64,000 nucleotides of DNA from Eopsaltria australis (taxonomy: Eukaryota; Chordata; Aves; Passeriformes; Petroicidae): positions 257,501 through 321,500 of the forward strand of contig JAVTVJ010000662.1 in assembly GCA_034509425.1 (NCBI GenBank), in the 5' to 3' direction. Shown piece by piece: positions 1 through 13,100 of the stretch. The position numbers and the translations under genes are program-made. Position 1 is the stretch's first letter. Every line of letters begins with the position of its first letter. The notes beneath the pieces are model-generated. The model did no database searches. It saw only the letters and a list, made by a program, of their open reading frames with translations, and was not told where the DNA came from.

Positions 1-3000
1 TCTTGTCTGGCTGGGGCTGCCCCCTTCCAGTGCATAAGACTGATGAAAATTTTTAGGGTCAATGAATATGTCCCATGTCATGTCTGATAGATGCTAAAGA
101 TGTGAAGAGGTAAATGTTACCTTAGAAAGATGTGGCTGAAATTTTTAAGAGCTCTATTTATTGACAAAATAACAGAAAAATACAGCTTAGGTTACTTCTC
201 TCTTCTGCCTGAGTTAAAAAGCACAACACACATACAGACACACTCTGTTTTACACACATTATCACAATACACATTTAAAGAACAACTTATGGAGTCATCA
301 TTGTGCGTCACACATGCTTGCTTTTAAACACCTGGCACCAACCCTGTTTACAGCAGCCCTATTTTAAGGAGCACAATATATGCATTTTTTGTGTTGGAAA
401 AAAAAAAGAAGGATTATTTTAAACTCTGCCATAGACCAAAGCATCTAATTATATTAAAATTAAAAAAAAAAAAAAGTTGGATAAATTTTAAGGATATTAA
501 CTGAATTTTAACTGAAGGCATAAAAGGTCTCCTCACAGTAACTTACTTAATCAAGCTTCTGTTTCGCAACATCCACACAATTTAATTTCTATTTTATAAA
601 TAAGACTTAAATATTGCAATTGCACTTTACTTTGCTATTTTGGCACTTTTATTTTTAAATACAACATTCGAATGCTAGGTTATTCTTTGTAATGCCAAGA
701 TAATAAAATAGCAAAATAGCACTGAATCAAGAGCATTACTGCTCATCAGTGACTTGGCTATTCAGAATACAACTACATTATATATGAGTTGCTAACTAAT
801 TACACAATTTATTTATATAATTATAAAAAATATCTCATTTATACCATATACATATATATACACACACACATAGATACATACATATGTAAAAACAAAAATA
901 AAGGACACATTCTGGAGAATACCTAATATTGAACCATACAGTAATCAACTAAATAGATTATATTAAACATAGTAAAAATATAATATACCTCCCTAACTGA
1001 GCATACAATTACTTGGTCCAGTGTCTTGTATCAGAAACTTATTACTGATTCAGAACAAACGTATTGTTTGAACTTCCAAATAAAATTCCCTAGTTTATTT
1101 GATGAAAATAAGTCAGAGATATTGAAGTGCAGATTTTGTTAAGAATGAATGCAATTAATAAATATGAGATACGTATTTTTAAGGTTTAAATATAATTAAA
1201 TATCACAAATGCACTTGTAAATGCATTTATAAATAAAGAATAGAGGTGAAATGACAAAAAAGTAGTGTCACGGAAGATTTTTTCTTTCAAGCTAACATTT
1301 TTAGAGGTATGTGGAAGTAATTTTTGAAAGAACAGCATAGTTTTCAAACATCTGACGCAACACATATTCTATGCAACCAATTTAATAACACCCTCCTTTA
1401 CAGCAATTTTACATGACCAAAAAAATAAAAGTAAGTATGTGGAAGTCTTTGTTTCATTTCTTCTTCTAGCTTGGCAATAGTTAATATCTGCTGATGAGAA
1501 GCTACATTCATTTGTAGATTTCCAAGTGCTTTCCCAAGGTGAGTGTGCATCATTACTGTCATTTTTCAAATGGAAAACTAAAAGATTAAGATATTCCCTC
1601 CAGAACACACAGCAAGTAGTAAGCCAAAAATTGAACTAATTTTCCATATGTAACACCCAGTTCTGTATCCACTGGACCACACTGCTTTCCTACAAGCATC
1701 CGTCACACCTAATCAGCCACCTAGATGAATTTTGGGCGGCCCTAAGACAAAGTTACTTTTTAACACCTAAATGTAAGACTATGCCTTTTCACTTGCTTCA
1801 TATGTACAAACGTTCCCAGGCATTCACATATATAGAGTAGAATGTGGTTTCAATTATGCCTTTTGCTAGTTATAAATTTTGTAGGGCACGTCAGAGACTA
1901 TCTCACATGGAAAAAAAACCCACCTTCACAAATTAAGCTGAAGAGAAAGACTGCAGCATTGCAAAAATATCTCTGTCTAATGTGGTCAACAATGGTGGTC
2001 AACAATACAAGCAAAGTTATAAGCATGCACAGGAATAGGATATATGTAGACTGTCTTGTGACAGAATTTCCCCCTTTACCTCCCTACAATAAACCTTCCC
2101 AATTTCAATCTGTATGTAAAAACATGAGCTTCAGAAGTATAATGGAAACACTGAATACATAGGATAAAGTTCTCTTGTGATGAAACAGCAAAGGGATAAG
2201 GCACTCCTTACAGGAAGCAAAAAAAAAAAGAGAGCAAATGTGTTATCTTAAAACAAAACCACAAAAATGTATGATAGAAGAGAAGATGTGGTTAATATTG
2301 AAAGCTGATTTAAAACCATCTTCTTTTGTCTGAGTAAAAAATTTCACAAGCATCCCTAAAGGTTGCTATACCATCCCTAAGGGTATGCATGTACTTACAG
2401 AAATGAAAAACTAATTATGTGAAAAACAATGGTAGTTGATGAAAATCTGCCTGAGAACAATGGGCAGAAGACCACCATTGCCCACAATCTGCTGCTAACA
2501 TAAGTGGTTGTTCTATGTCTCTTTCATGACAATAACAAGTTAATGTTTCTTCTGATGCAGCCATTCCTGAGGTAAGCACTCAGACCAGAGCTTATGTGAA
2601 TGACAAATGTATATAGTTAAAGAATAATTGCTGCTAGCAAAGCTCTGGAAAAAAAATCATGAAGTTAAGTGCATGCCAATAACTATTTGGAAGAACTACT
2701 ATTTATTTCTCTACTGCAGGATTTTGAAAAGTCTTAGAACACTACATGCTAACCTTTCTTGCGAACTGCATACCAGACTAGAGCCTTTATATAACCCATT
2801 ATTGCAACCTTTGTGCTTCCAGTGCTTGTAAGCAGAGACGCTTCAAAAAGAAAAAGAATATACTTCAGAGTCAGTTAAGACTTGTTATAGTGAAATTACA
2901 AACAGCTTAAATGAAGAAAGCCACCTAAATTAAAATAAAGTCTTCCCCTCGAAAGACCATGTCAATAACTTAGAAATAAAGTACCATTTAAGGTGTTCTC

Positions 3001-6000
3001 CTAGTCTGAAAATATCTTTAGTTAAAAATTGAGGGAGTTCATGTTTGCTATTTCTCAAAGTAATTCTATTCTACTCTCTAAGTCTGTACTCAATTTAAAA
3101 TTAAATGTATTTATCACCTGATTTGACAGGTCTGCAGCTTGACCTTGACTTTTGACAAAAGCTATTATTTCTTCTTCATGCATCACCACTCCAAGGAAGT
3201 TCTCAAAGTGTATCTTGGTCAAAAGTTCTTTAGAGGACACGAAACCGAAAACAAGATTATTTACTCCTCCCTTCCTAAACAGTTCCTCTGGAAGACCAAG
3301 TAGTAGGGAACAATAACACATACCATTGATAGTAACAACTATCATGAAAAAACACTGCACATATTGAATGAAACCTTAATAAATAAAGCAATATCACTTC
3401 TATAAATTACACCTTGATTCCATATGCAGAATAATTAATAGCAAGTATTGCTATTGATGCAGCAAGTATTTTTATAAGCACTTCCCCACTACAAGAGTTT
3501 TCCCTCCCATTTGGCACATGTATTTTTTGTGAGATTTTTGTAGTCACCCCTGACTTTTTCCCCAAGCTATCCTATTTGGGGCAGGGAAACAATCTTCCCC
3601 CATCAAATACTACTCAACTCAGACCATACAGCCACACACCTTTTTCCTTACCCAACTTCTTCTCTCACCAGAGCTCATGCTGAACTGTCAGTTCTCCCTT
3701 TCACTAACACTGTTCTGAACCATAACAGGTTTCTCGCTACCAGAGAAGTACTTCTTTCTCAGTAATTTTATCCATAAAAGCATGTGTCATTTTTACCAGT
3801 TAATTATCCTATGCAGCATACTCAGGGGTCTCCACATTAAGGAGAGTGGTTGCTTGTACATTTTTTACCATCTAAAATCCTAATGAGAAAAGAACAGGTG
3901 GTTTAGTAGCTTTTTTTTCTCATCAGTTGTGACAGGTAGGAACAGATCACTCCCCTCTTCAGGTTCTCTCCATTACTCTAGCTCTCCTCTCCCTCTTCTC
4001 ACCATTTCTGCTCAAAGTATTATTTATTGTAGCAGATTATAACCCTCCCTGTCCTTAGGTCAGTCATGAGTTTTGCTTTCAATTCCTCCTTTTTCACTTT
4101 ATAACTCCCCCCTTTTGGGGACAACACCCATTTCCAGTGTTTTTCAATAATTGCTTAACACTAACAGCTTGCAGTTTTCTCTTGCCTCCTGTTTTTCATT
4201 CGCACTGTATCTTCACACGTATTTCAAGAAACTCAATCAATGCCAATTGCAGTTTCCTCAAGCACTTAGTCCTGCTGTCACTTGTCTGCACACCATGAGA
4301 ATCCCCACAGAAGCCTCTGGTGACTGCAGTTACCTGCTTTACTTCAACCTGAAGATGAACCACATGTACCAAGGCAGAAGCATGCACACAGATTTACTAC
4401 ATTCTGCATTCAGCTGGAAAAAGGTTATCCGTGAATTACAACAGAATTTTGTTTTTCCTGGAACAAACTATAATATGCATGCATGCGTTTATATGAGGGA
4501 GAAATGTACTGTATGTAAACATGATGATAAAAACAAATGAGCCACAGGACAAAGCATTAGACTGTGCAGTTTCTACTGAAGGATATTTTGGTTTTGTAGG
4601 TTTTGCCATTATTGTAAAACCATTCTTGTATTTATGCTTTCTATAGCATTCAGCAGCTATGAATTTGGAAGTTAGAAGTTTTCTAAAAGCTGTATCCAAT
4701 TACAGTGTTGAATGATTTGAATAATAGACTGCTTGACATATTCCAAGATAAGTGGTTGCTACATTTCTTTGATATTAGGGTCATATACTGTACTTACCTA
4801 TTTTTACTCCATGCTCTCCATGCCCTAGTAATAAATTAATTTCTCACTGTTAGTTTGGCATGTGCCCTACAGGTATATCACTTTCTCTCCCACTGAAGGA
4901 AGAAAAAGTTTTCTAAAGTATTTTTAGAATTAGCCATCACAGACCAAATTCAAAATACCTTTTGAAGAGACAAATTCCCACATAAAGTCTTAAAAATCAG
5001 TTTTATATTTTTATTTTTAGAAAATTACCTAGTGGTGCTGAACAACATGAGATAATAGTTATTTAACTACTTGCACACATGTAAGATTTCTTAAACTGTA
5101 TGGATATCATTTGAAACAATGAGTTTTAACCTTAGTTTAACTTCTGTTGCTCCCTGGTGCAGAAAAACTCGTGTACATCTGCAACTATCAATGGCAATGA
5201 GAGATGAGCTTAGATATGAAAACAGAACACAGACCAAAACATGTAATCCCTATCCAGGCAGAAACAATTAGTTCTTACATGATCTGGGTTGAGGAAATGT
5301 TTCAGCTTCTTTGCGGGTTACCAAACATCAGTAATACTAAGGAGGCATTTTGCACAGTCATCATAATAAAACAATTTTTATTCTTCAGCCTACACCTTCT
5401 AGCTCTGTCTATCTAACAGCTCTATTTCTATGTAGTTGTCTTCAGAAGAACAGGAAGAAGCAGTTTAGCAAATGGACAATGGCAGTCATGAGGAAAGCAA
5501 GCATGAATATGGGAGTGGAATATGCGTTCATGTACTATACCCAATGAAAGGAATAAAGACATTGGCAAGCAGGGGTACTTAGGCCTCTGGCATTATTGAT
5601 TGCTATCTTTAATTTATCCTCAAAGATGGTAACTCTGAAGTAAAGCAAAGACACCAGAATCGTTCTTAATCTAACCCAGATTCAAGGTAAACATAGGACA
5701 GCTTGTGTTTTGAGCTGCCAAAGCCATAAAGGATGGCAAAGAGGCAACTGGGGCGTGTAAACACAAGTAACACCACACCTGTTGTTAAACACAGACTTGC
5801 CACCTAACACTGCGTACTGCTCTACAAAATAACATGAAGAGAATTTCTGGCATCTTCAGACTGTGTGACACATCAATGACAACACATGAGGTGTAGTGAC
5901 TGTACGTCCATGGATTGTTAGTGGCCTGCTTGAAATTTACATTACATGCCAGTTTTCTCAGATAAAGGCTAACATCCAACGAATTACATGAAAATCTCCC

Positions 6001-7018
6001 ATATCAACACCAAATCTTGAGGCCTGTAAACATGAAACTGAATAATAAGCAAAAGTCTTCTATTTCTTCAGTCAAATCACTCATGTAGCTTTACTTAATA
6101 AATACTTGATGCTCCAAACTTCTGTTTCCAATGACAGCACAAAGTAGTTTACCAGCAATTATTAAAGTTGCAGTGTAGGTTCTAGATATCAACCTCACTA
6201 GAAACAAGGCTAGGCTAAAAAATGCCTGTGACTCTGGTATTTTGTCTGGTTACTTCCATCCATTTTCACAAGGATATGTACCCTATGTTACACCACTGCA
6301 ATTTCCATTTAAATTGCAAATATAAATTGGACACACAAGAAGTACTAAAAAACCCCAAGTGAAAGAGAACAAACTACTATTCTTTACCACAACAAAAAAA
6401 ACCACCCTCTACCTCCATGAGTTTGCTAACCTTCATTATACCTATAGTTTTGAGATTCCCTAATGGAAAGTGCTACAAAGCACTAACAGAATGAATCATG
6501 ACACATACTGATACACCACTGATTGTAAATCTATACCCTTTTTATTTGCACCCAGGGGCTATGTTTCATATACTTATGAAAAATTACTTCCAAGTAGCAA
6601 AATGTCATGATTGGAAGCATGTATGGTAAACAAACAAACAGAGTATTAGCAAGTATGTGGGGTTCTTGTAGCTTATTTTTGATAGTGCAGCAAATCAATT
6701 ATTTGAAAGACCTCTGTAGTTTGGATACTTAATTTCTAAATTAAAGTTTCCCTGAGGCAAAGAGAAGGACAATTTGAAAGAGAAGGTTAAAAATCCTTGA
6801 AGGCATTCATCTCAGACATGCAATATTCATACTTTTCTCCACATTCCAGAATGTAATTACAGATCAAAAAATGCTACCAGACTTGCATGTAAACCATAAT
6901 TTCATATAAGACTCGTATAGGTGAAAGAACATTAAAAAAACCCACCTTAATGATGGCCTCAAAACACGTGAAATGCTTAAACTGACAAGCATCCTCCCAT
7001 TTTTTAAAGGCTACTTAC
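1..7018 (-). other. Partial AP3B1 intron after exon 15
   Basis: This is AT-rich intronic sequence reaching the window edge. It holds a short CA/TA microsatellite near 850, scattered A-runs (for example 462-475) and a few long chance-looking open frames. I found no exon with good splice borders and family similarity, and no clear transposon. An open minus-strand frame at 3055-3360 is listed as a finding. Confidence 0.8.
846..872. repeat. TA/CA dinucleotide microsatellite
   Basis: Alternating ATATA followed by CACACACACACA, in the partial intron after exon 15. A short simple repeat. Confidence 0.85.
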
Positions 7019-7125
7019 ATCAATGACCGATGAACTCGACAGACTTAATCCCTCTAGGTCTGCTGCTAAACTTGGGGACAAAACAGCTGCTGTAGGAACT
7101 GCCACAGGAGCTGTCACAGGACAAA
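7019..7125 (-). CDS. AP3B1: AP3B1 window exon 15 (linker toward ear)
   Basis: This exon has 107 bp: two bases completing Phe, then 35 codons ending phase 0. It contains [20 protein letters not shown], the counterpart of human LSPSLMADLEGLHLSTSSSV. The acceptor is CTTCTAG and the donor is GTAAGT. The following exon, expected to start VSTPAFVPTKTHVLLHR, was not found between 1 and 7018. Confidence 0.95.
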
Positions 7126-10100
7126 CTAGAAGTAAGAGGGCAAGAGATACTTAAATTAGAAAACAATTTAAAATACTGGGAAAGACAATGATTTTTTTCA
7201 TTACACAAGAAAGGTTTTACATCCTCATCTAATTGTTATATTCTTGTATATATGTTTCTAAATAGAAGATTACTTTTTCAGACATACAGCCCCAATATTC
7301 AGAATAAGCAATGAAAATACAAATATGACTCATCCAAGTACAGACCATGTGATTTACTTTAAAAGTATTTTCTCCTCCTTTCCCATTTTTCCTCTATTTT
7401 ATCCTTCAGTTTGATACATATTATGCAGCACTTCTTCATTTACAGGCTATATGCAAAGTACATGTTAATGCACTTGTGATGTGCTGCAGCTATAGAAGTA
7501 AACTTTAAGAAGGGTACAAGCATAGCCAAAAAACGGTGCCAGCTCTATCTTACCCTTCCAAGAGTACCATTCCACACTGTTCTTCAGAAATCTGATTTTT
7601 AGTGTCTTAATATAATACCATAATTGGGTTATAGATTGCACAGGTGTTGTAACAAGTAACATCCATTATTACCTGAGAAAATAGTCCAGACACATAAAAA
7701 TTTTCAAAGCAAATGTTATATATGGTGGTACATTCTAAATTTTGAAACAATTTCTTAATTATGAAAAAAAAAAATCTTGGAGTAACTGTGCTTAAAAGTA
7801 ATTTAACAGTCTAAGCATTTATTTTGTTAGGAAACTGATACAATAAATTAAAAGAATCAATAAGACAGACATTTAAAATTCATTGAATTAACTGAGCTGA
7901 ATTTACACCTTGGGAAAAAAGAGGCTTTAATCAAGATACTTACAATCATCTAAATCTAAGAGAAACACATCTTGTTTTTTTGGAGTCCTTCTATCTTGTA
8001 CTGGCTTTTCTTCTTTCTGTCAAAATAGATGAATATTTCATCTTTCACTATATCAACAAAAGAAAAGCATTTAGTACTTTTATAAAGCAAGTGCATTTTT
8101 TTACTACTTCCATAAAGCAGAATGTATCCATTTTCAGGGCTTGGCATCCAGAGAACTCAGCTACTGAGAAGGATTTGTTTATATAGTTAAACTGAACCTA
8201 AATTCCACAATTGAATTTCTGAAGCCCATGTATTAATCATTGTTGCTACACAGAAAATTTTGGTGACAGATCAGATACTTCTGTTGGAGTATCAAAAACA
8301 AAGCTGCTATTTCTTTAAGACAAAAGATTTGTGCTCTAACATTTCTGTTTTCATATGAAAAACAGGTCAAAATCTATTCAATAAGAAATACAGTGTTACT
8401 TGCACTTACCTAGGAGCATGGAATTCTGCCCAATTACCTACTGCAATTTACTTCACAGAAAGTTTATTTTTGTCACCAAAAATATTTCAGTTTTAAGCCT
8501 TAAGATGCGTTCTAATAGTAAGAATTGGCAGTACCTTAAGTAAAGACTAGAGAAGTAATAATCCCAGTATCTTGACAAATTATTTCAACAAAATTAGCTT
8601 CAATACCTAAATAAAAAGTTCTAAATAGATCGGCCAAACCTACAGAGCATGTCTAGACAGGGGTGATTCAGAAAAGAATTCAGGGTGTTACAGCTCAGTA
8701 TAGACTGCCAAGAGGGTGGTTTAGTATAAAGGACTGATCTTTGGATGTAGTCAGAACCTTGTGTATCAAAGAATTTTGTCATCATGTTGTTCCTACACAC
8801 CCTAAAGCATCTTTCATTTGTGTCAGCTGAAGAATTTCTTCTAACTTCACCATCTCTGGCTCACACACCAAGCAGAAGGCTTTGCCATTCTTTTAGAAAA
8901 TATGTTAACTGCCTTTAGACCTTAAGACATTGCTTGCTACCTAAGTTATTGCAAGTAATTTAAATGTAGTCTTTCCAGAAGTCATACTTTCTAGTTTACC
9001 TGTTTCCTCTTAAACAGTACATGACAGCCAAATGCACATACAAATATAAATATTTTACCACTTCTAATAAATTAACAGGTCTAAATAAACCAGCAAATCT
9101 CTTTATGCCCATCTAAGCCATCATTTCTTGAGCATTTCAGACACTCAGGATATAAATTTCCAGGAGAGCTTGGAGTCAACTTGGCAGCTAGAACCACTTC
9201 CTTTAACCAGTAACACAGAATAAAATACCTTTTCTCAAGGCGCATTCCCTTTCTTCCAGTCTCTCAGCTTCATAGTCAGGTGTAAACAAATTATTTTTCC
9301 ATTTTCTATGGCGAAAAATTCTACGGTTCCCTCCAAAGAACATGAAAGAAACTAGCCAACGTTCTCACTATTTGAAGCCATTGATGTTAATGACTACCAG
9401 GCCTGACCTGGGCCATGATAACATTGTTTGTCATGTTCTTCCTGTAAATACCATGGCTCAAACAGACAGCAGTCACTTACACGATCCCTACAGATAAGCT
9501 TCAGGTATTCTAGAAGAAGAATCATCTTGTGGACTGAAAAGAACAAGAGCCACTGTTTTAAAAGTTATTTTAATATCATCATACTTTGATGGTCCTTATC
9601 ACTGTGGTATTTGAGTGTTCTACTACTGCTGATTTATTTGAAACCTAAAACTCCTCTGGACAAAGAAAATATTACAAAATAGTTTTAAAATGGTGCTGAA
9701 GTTATATCATTTCTTACATGTTTTGCCCAGAATTAGTGAGGGAATCTTGCAGAACCAACTTTCTTGAATTCCATTCTGCCCACAACTACCAGACTTTTCT
9801 CCTAAGATGCATTTATTAACAAGTCATTAGGCTTGTTTTGGCTACTTTTGTTTTAAATTTGTGAAATAAGGACAAATAGTGTACTTCATAAGCTACAAGT
9901 TCTACTTGAATTACTCATGTCACAGACACAATTTTGGGACAATCCTTCTCATGAATTCCAAGCCACTTTATAGCATCTTTTGGTGAATATCTAGCCCTGA
10001 ATCTTCAGTTTAATCTCCAGCACTTTTACTATATATTATGTACTACAATTCTTTTCCTAAACTAGAAACTCTTCAGAAACCAAAACAGACTAAAGGAGAA

Positions 10101-13100
10101 GTCAGTTAAACAAAAGACAAATATATTAAAAGTATCAATTTCTGAACTCTTTTGCCATCTGACCCCACTTATCCAGAAGATATAGTTCTACCTTCAACTA
10201 TGATCAACGTTCAAAGCTACAGCTTTATATTTGCTAAATATTTCCATCGGGATTGGATGTCTCCATCTCCTTTTATTATACAGCCAATTAAAAGTCTCTA
10301 AAAAGTGGCTCAACCCACACAAAAGCCACACAAGGATGAGAACTCTATATGCTTCAATACAAGTTTCTAAAAAATTAGGAGTCACTGCCAAAGAATCCCC
10401 TTATTGTTTACTGAATGTTTACTGAAGACAACTAAGATGGGCATTCTAAGTCACAAATAATACCAAGAGTATGCTTCAGTTCGCTTCTTCTGTCACAAGC
10501 ACAAAAAGTGCACAAAGCTTGATGTGTATTTTTATAAGGTGAAATCCACCCCTGCACTGACATTCCTTTGAATCTACTACATAAAAACTGTTTAAAAATG
10601 GAGAAAAAAATCCTTCAAGAGAATTTGTTTTTAATACTTCAAAACCAAAATAAAATGGTCCTAAAATAAGGCACAAGTAAAAAAAAAAAATCTTGAACCA
10701 ATGTACAGGAAGGAAAACTTCCACTGCACACTTTACCAGAAGAGTGCATTTAAGTGCATAATAAACAAACAACTCCACCAAAAAGAAACCAAAAAACCCA
10801 CAAACCTGACCTTACCATCTAGGAAATGTAAAATCAAGACCTAATTAAACCAAGATAAAGCTAATGTTTACGTGTGATCAAGTCTTATTTCCAATTTCAG
10901 TTGAGTGTTCAAGCTTAAGAAAATAATGGGCCACTCACATACGTGTTTGTGTACTACATGTACACAAAAACACACAAATATTTTAATGCTTATATGTTTT
11001 TCTGCATATGGGTATGCACATTAATTGTGTGCAATTCTGTACAAAACACCAAAGAAATCTTTTAATGTGGGTCCTGTTACAAACATGATTATTTTTAATT
11101 TGTTTTTTCCAAGAAAAGAAAATTGATTGGCTCTCTATGAACAATAAAGAGCCAATGACTGCAGGTATTTCAATTGAGTAAAAAAAGCTTTGCATTTGAA
11201 ATCAAGACAATATAAATGTTCTGACGTGTCTGACATTTCTCCATAACACAATTTTTCATCTTTTTTTTCTTAAAACTAAGCCTACAATATAATCCCAACA
11301 GTTTTCTACCAAGAAAGCCCACTATGGGAAAAGCAGAATACTAAACAAAGAAGTTAAGGCATATTCCATCAAACATTTCTCCATTTGCAATTCATCTTGG
11401 TAATAGAGATAGAACCTGGTAAATGCATATAGGACTTGAAGCAGGAGATTTCTCTTGCTCAATGCATAATTCATGTGCTCCGCCTGCAAAGTGTGTAAAA
11501 TGAGAATTTCACACCGCAGCATGAGGCATGGAGCTGCAGAGAAAAGGCAGATGAAATCATATTCTGCTGTGCGAATTTTATTTCTTATCCTCCCAATATT
11601 TATACAAAACCATCACTGACAATCCAAATGCATTGACAGATCACCCACTGTTTCCATTGTGTTAGCACTTGAAAGGAGATCAGGCAGAAAGATAGACAAT
11701 TTGTTTTTGTATATTTTTTAAATAGTGGATCAGGTTTTTAACAGCTGAGTGACTATTATATTTGTATAAGGAGGTAAACAGTAGCTGATTTTAAAATCCC
11801 TCTGTAGAGACACCTACTTATACATGCATCATCCTCAGATCTGCATTTTAGCTCTACAGTATTTATGCTTACAGTATAATATGTATCTGAACACCTCAAA
11901 CTACCCATATTTCAAAATGATATAAAGGACTGCAGTACAAGAGACTGACTCTTCTATTCACTGCAGCTCAATTACAGTGAACACAACAGCTTTTTCGAAA
12001 CAATTTGTCAGGAGAAAAAATATTAAACCATTAATAACATATTCAGGAAAATAATCTGAAGTTTTTGTAGTGTATTTTAGTGCCAGTAAGTGCACAGATA
12101 TATGTAGAAATTAAGCTCCAGTGTGAATGTAATCAAACCTATTTTATTAAGAAAATTTTGCAGAACATGGCAATGCCACCCAACACAACATATATAGAAT
12201 AGTAAACATCACCCAAAACATCAGCGATGTGACATAGTTCATAATGTCTGGCAAAGCAAGAAAGCATAAAAATAGAGCTCACTGACCACAAATTCTTTTA
12301 TTAGTATGTATTTCGGAAAATCTTTTTCAGTTTTACTGAAATGGAAATCCTAATGAATAATCTCCCCATATAGACTGCCCAAATTAAGAACACACTATAG
12401 CAGAACAACATAAGCAATGTCTTTTCTAATAACAAACTATCAGAATAAAACATGCATTTCTGAGAGCTTGGCAGAAACCATCTGCTTCCTGGGTGTTCTG
12501 AAAATAAGTTAGGAAGAAAGCAGAAAAAAAACTATATGTGGTTCTTGTAAAATGTAACTTGATACATAAGGGGTCTCTATATAAGACTTAAACTGTAATG
12601 TTCCTTAAAGTTTGTTAAAAATTGGTTTTTCTTTCTACCTCGGAAAGGGTTATCTAGGTTATCATCAGTTGCCTTAATCTATCATTACAGGGCTCAAAAA
12701 GTTTTATCTCAAAAAACCCATTAAGCTAGTTAGCATAGAAATCACCATTAAAAAAAACATCTGTGATTCTCTTCTCCTCCCCAGCCCCCCTTTCCCCCTT
12801 ATCTAATTACATGTCTAAAAATAAACAAATACCAGAAACACCCGTAGTATAAATGCAGGCATCCAACATGGTTTAACTGGAAACTACCTTCAAGGTTCCA
12901 GGGATTAGTATCATACACTGAAACAGCCCTCCTTGTTCAAGGACAATGAATTAACTACCCCTGCCCCTTCACATATGACCACTGCTGTTTACAGTTCATC
13001 AGCCATAGCTTCTTGCCCTTATATTAAATGTGTTAATTTCTAAATGAAAAAGAATTCAAGGAACATTTTGCTTCTGCACAATGAGCTCTATGCTGTCTTT

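Noticed and set aside
4151..4540. 129-codon plus-strand open frame
   Set aside because: Its composition is unremarkable, a competing frame lies on the other strand, and it has no splice or family signal. Long frames are expected occasionally in 64 kb.
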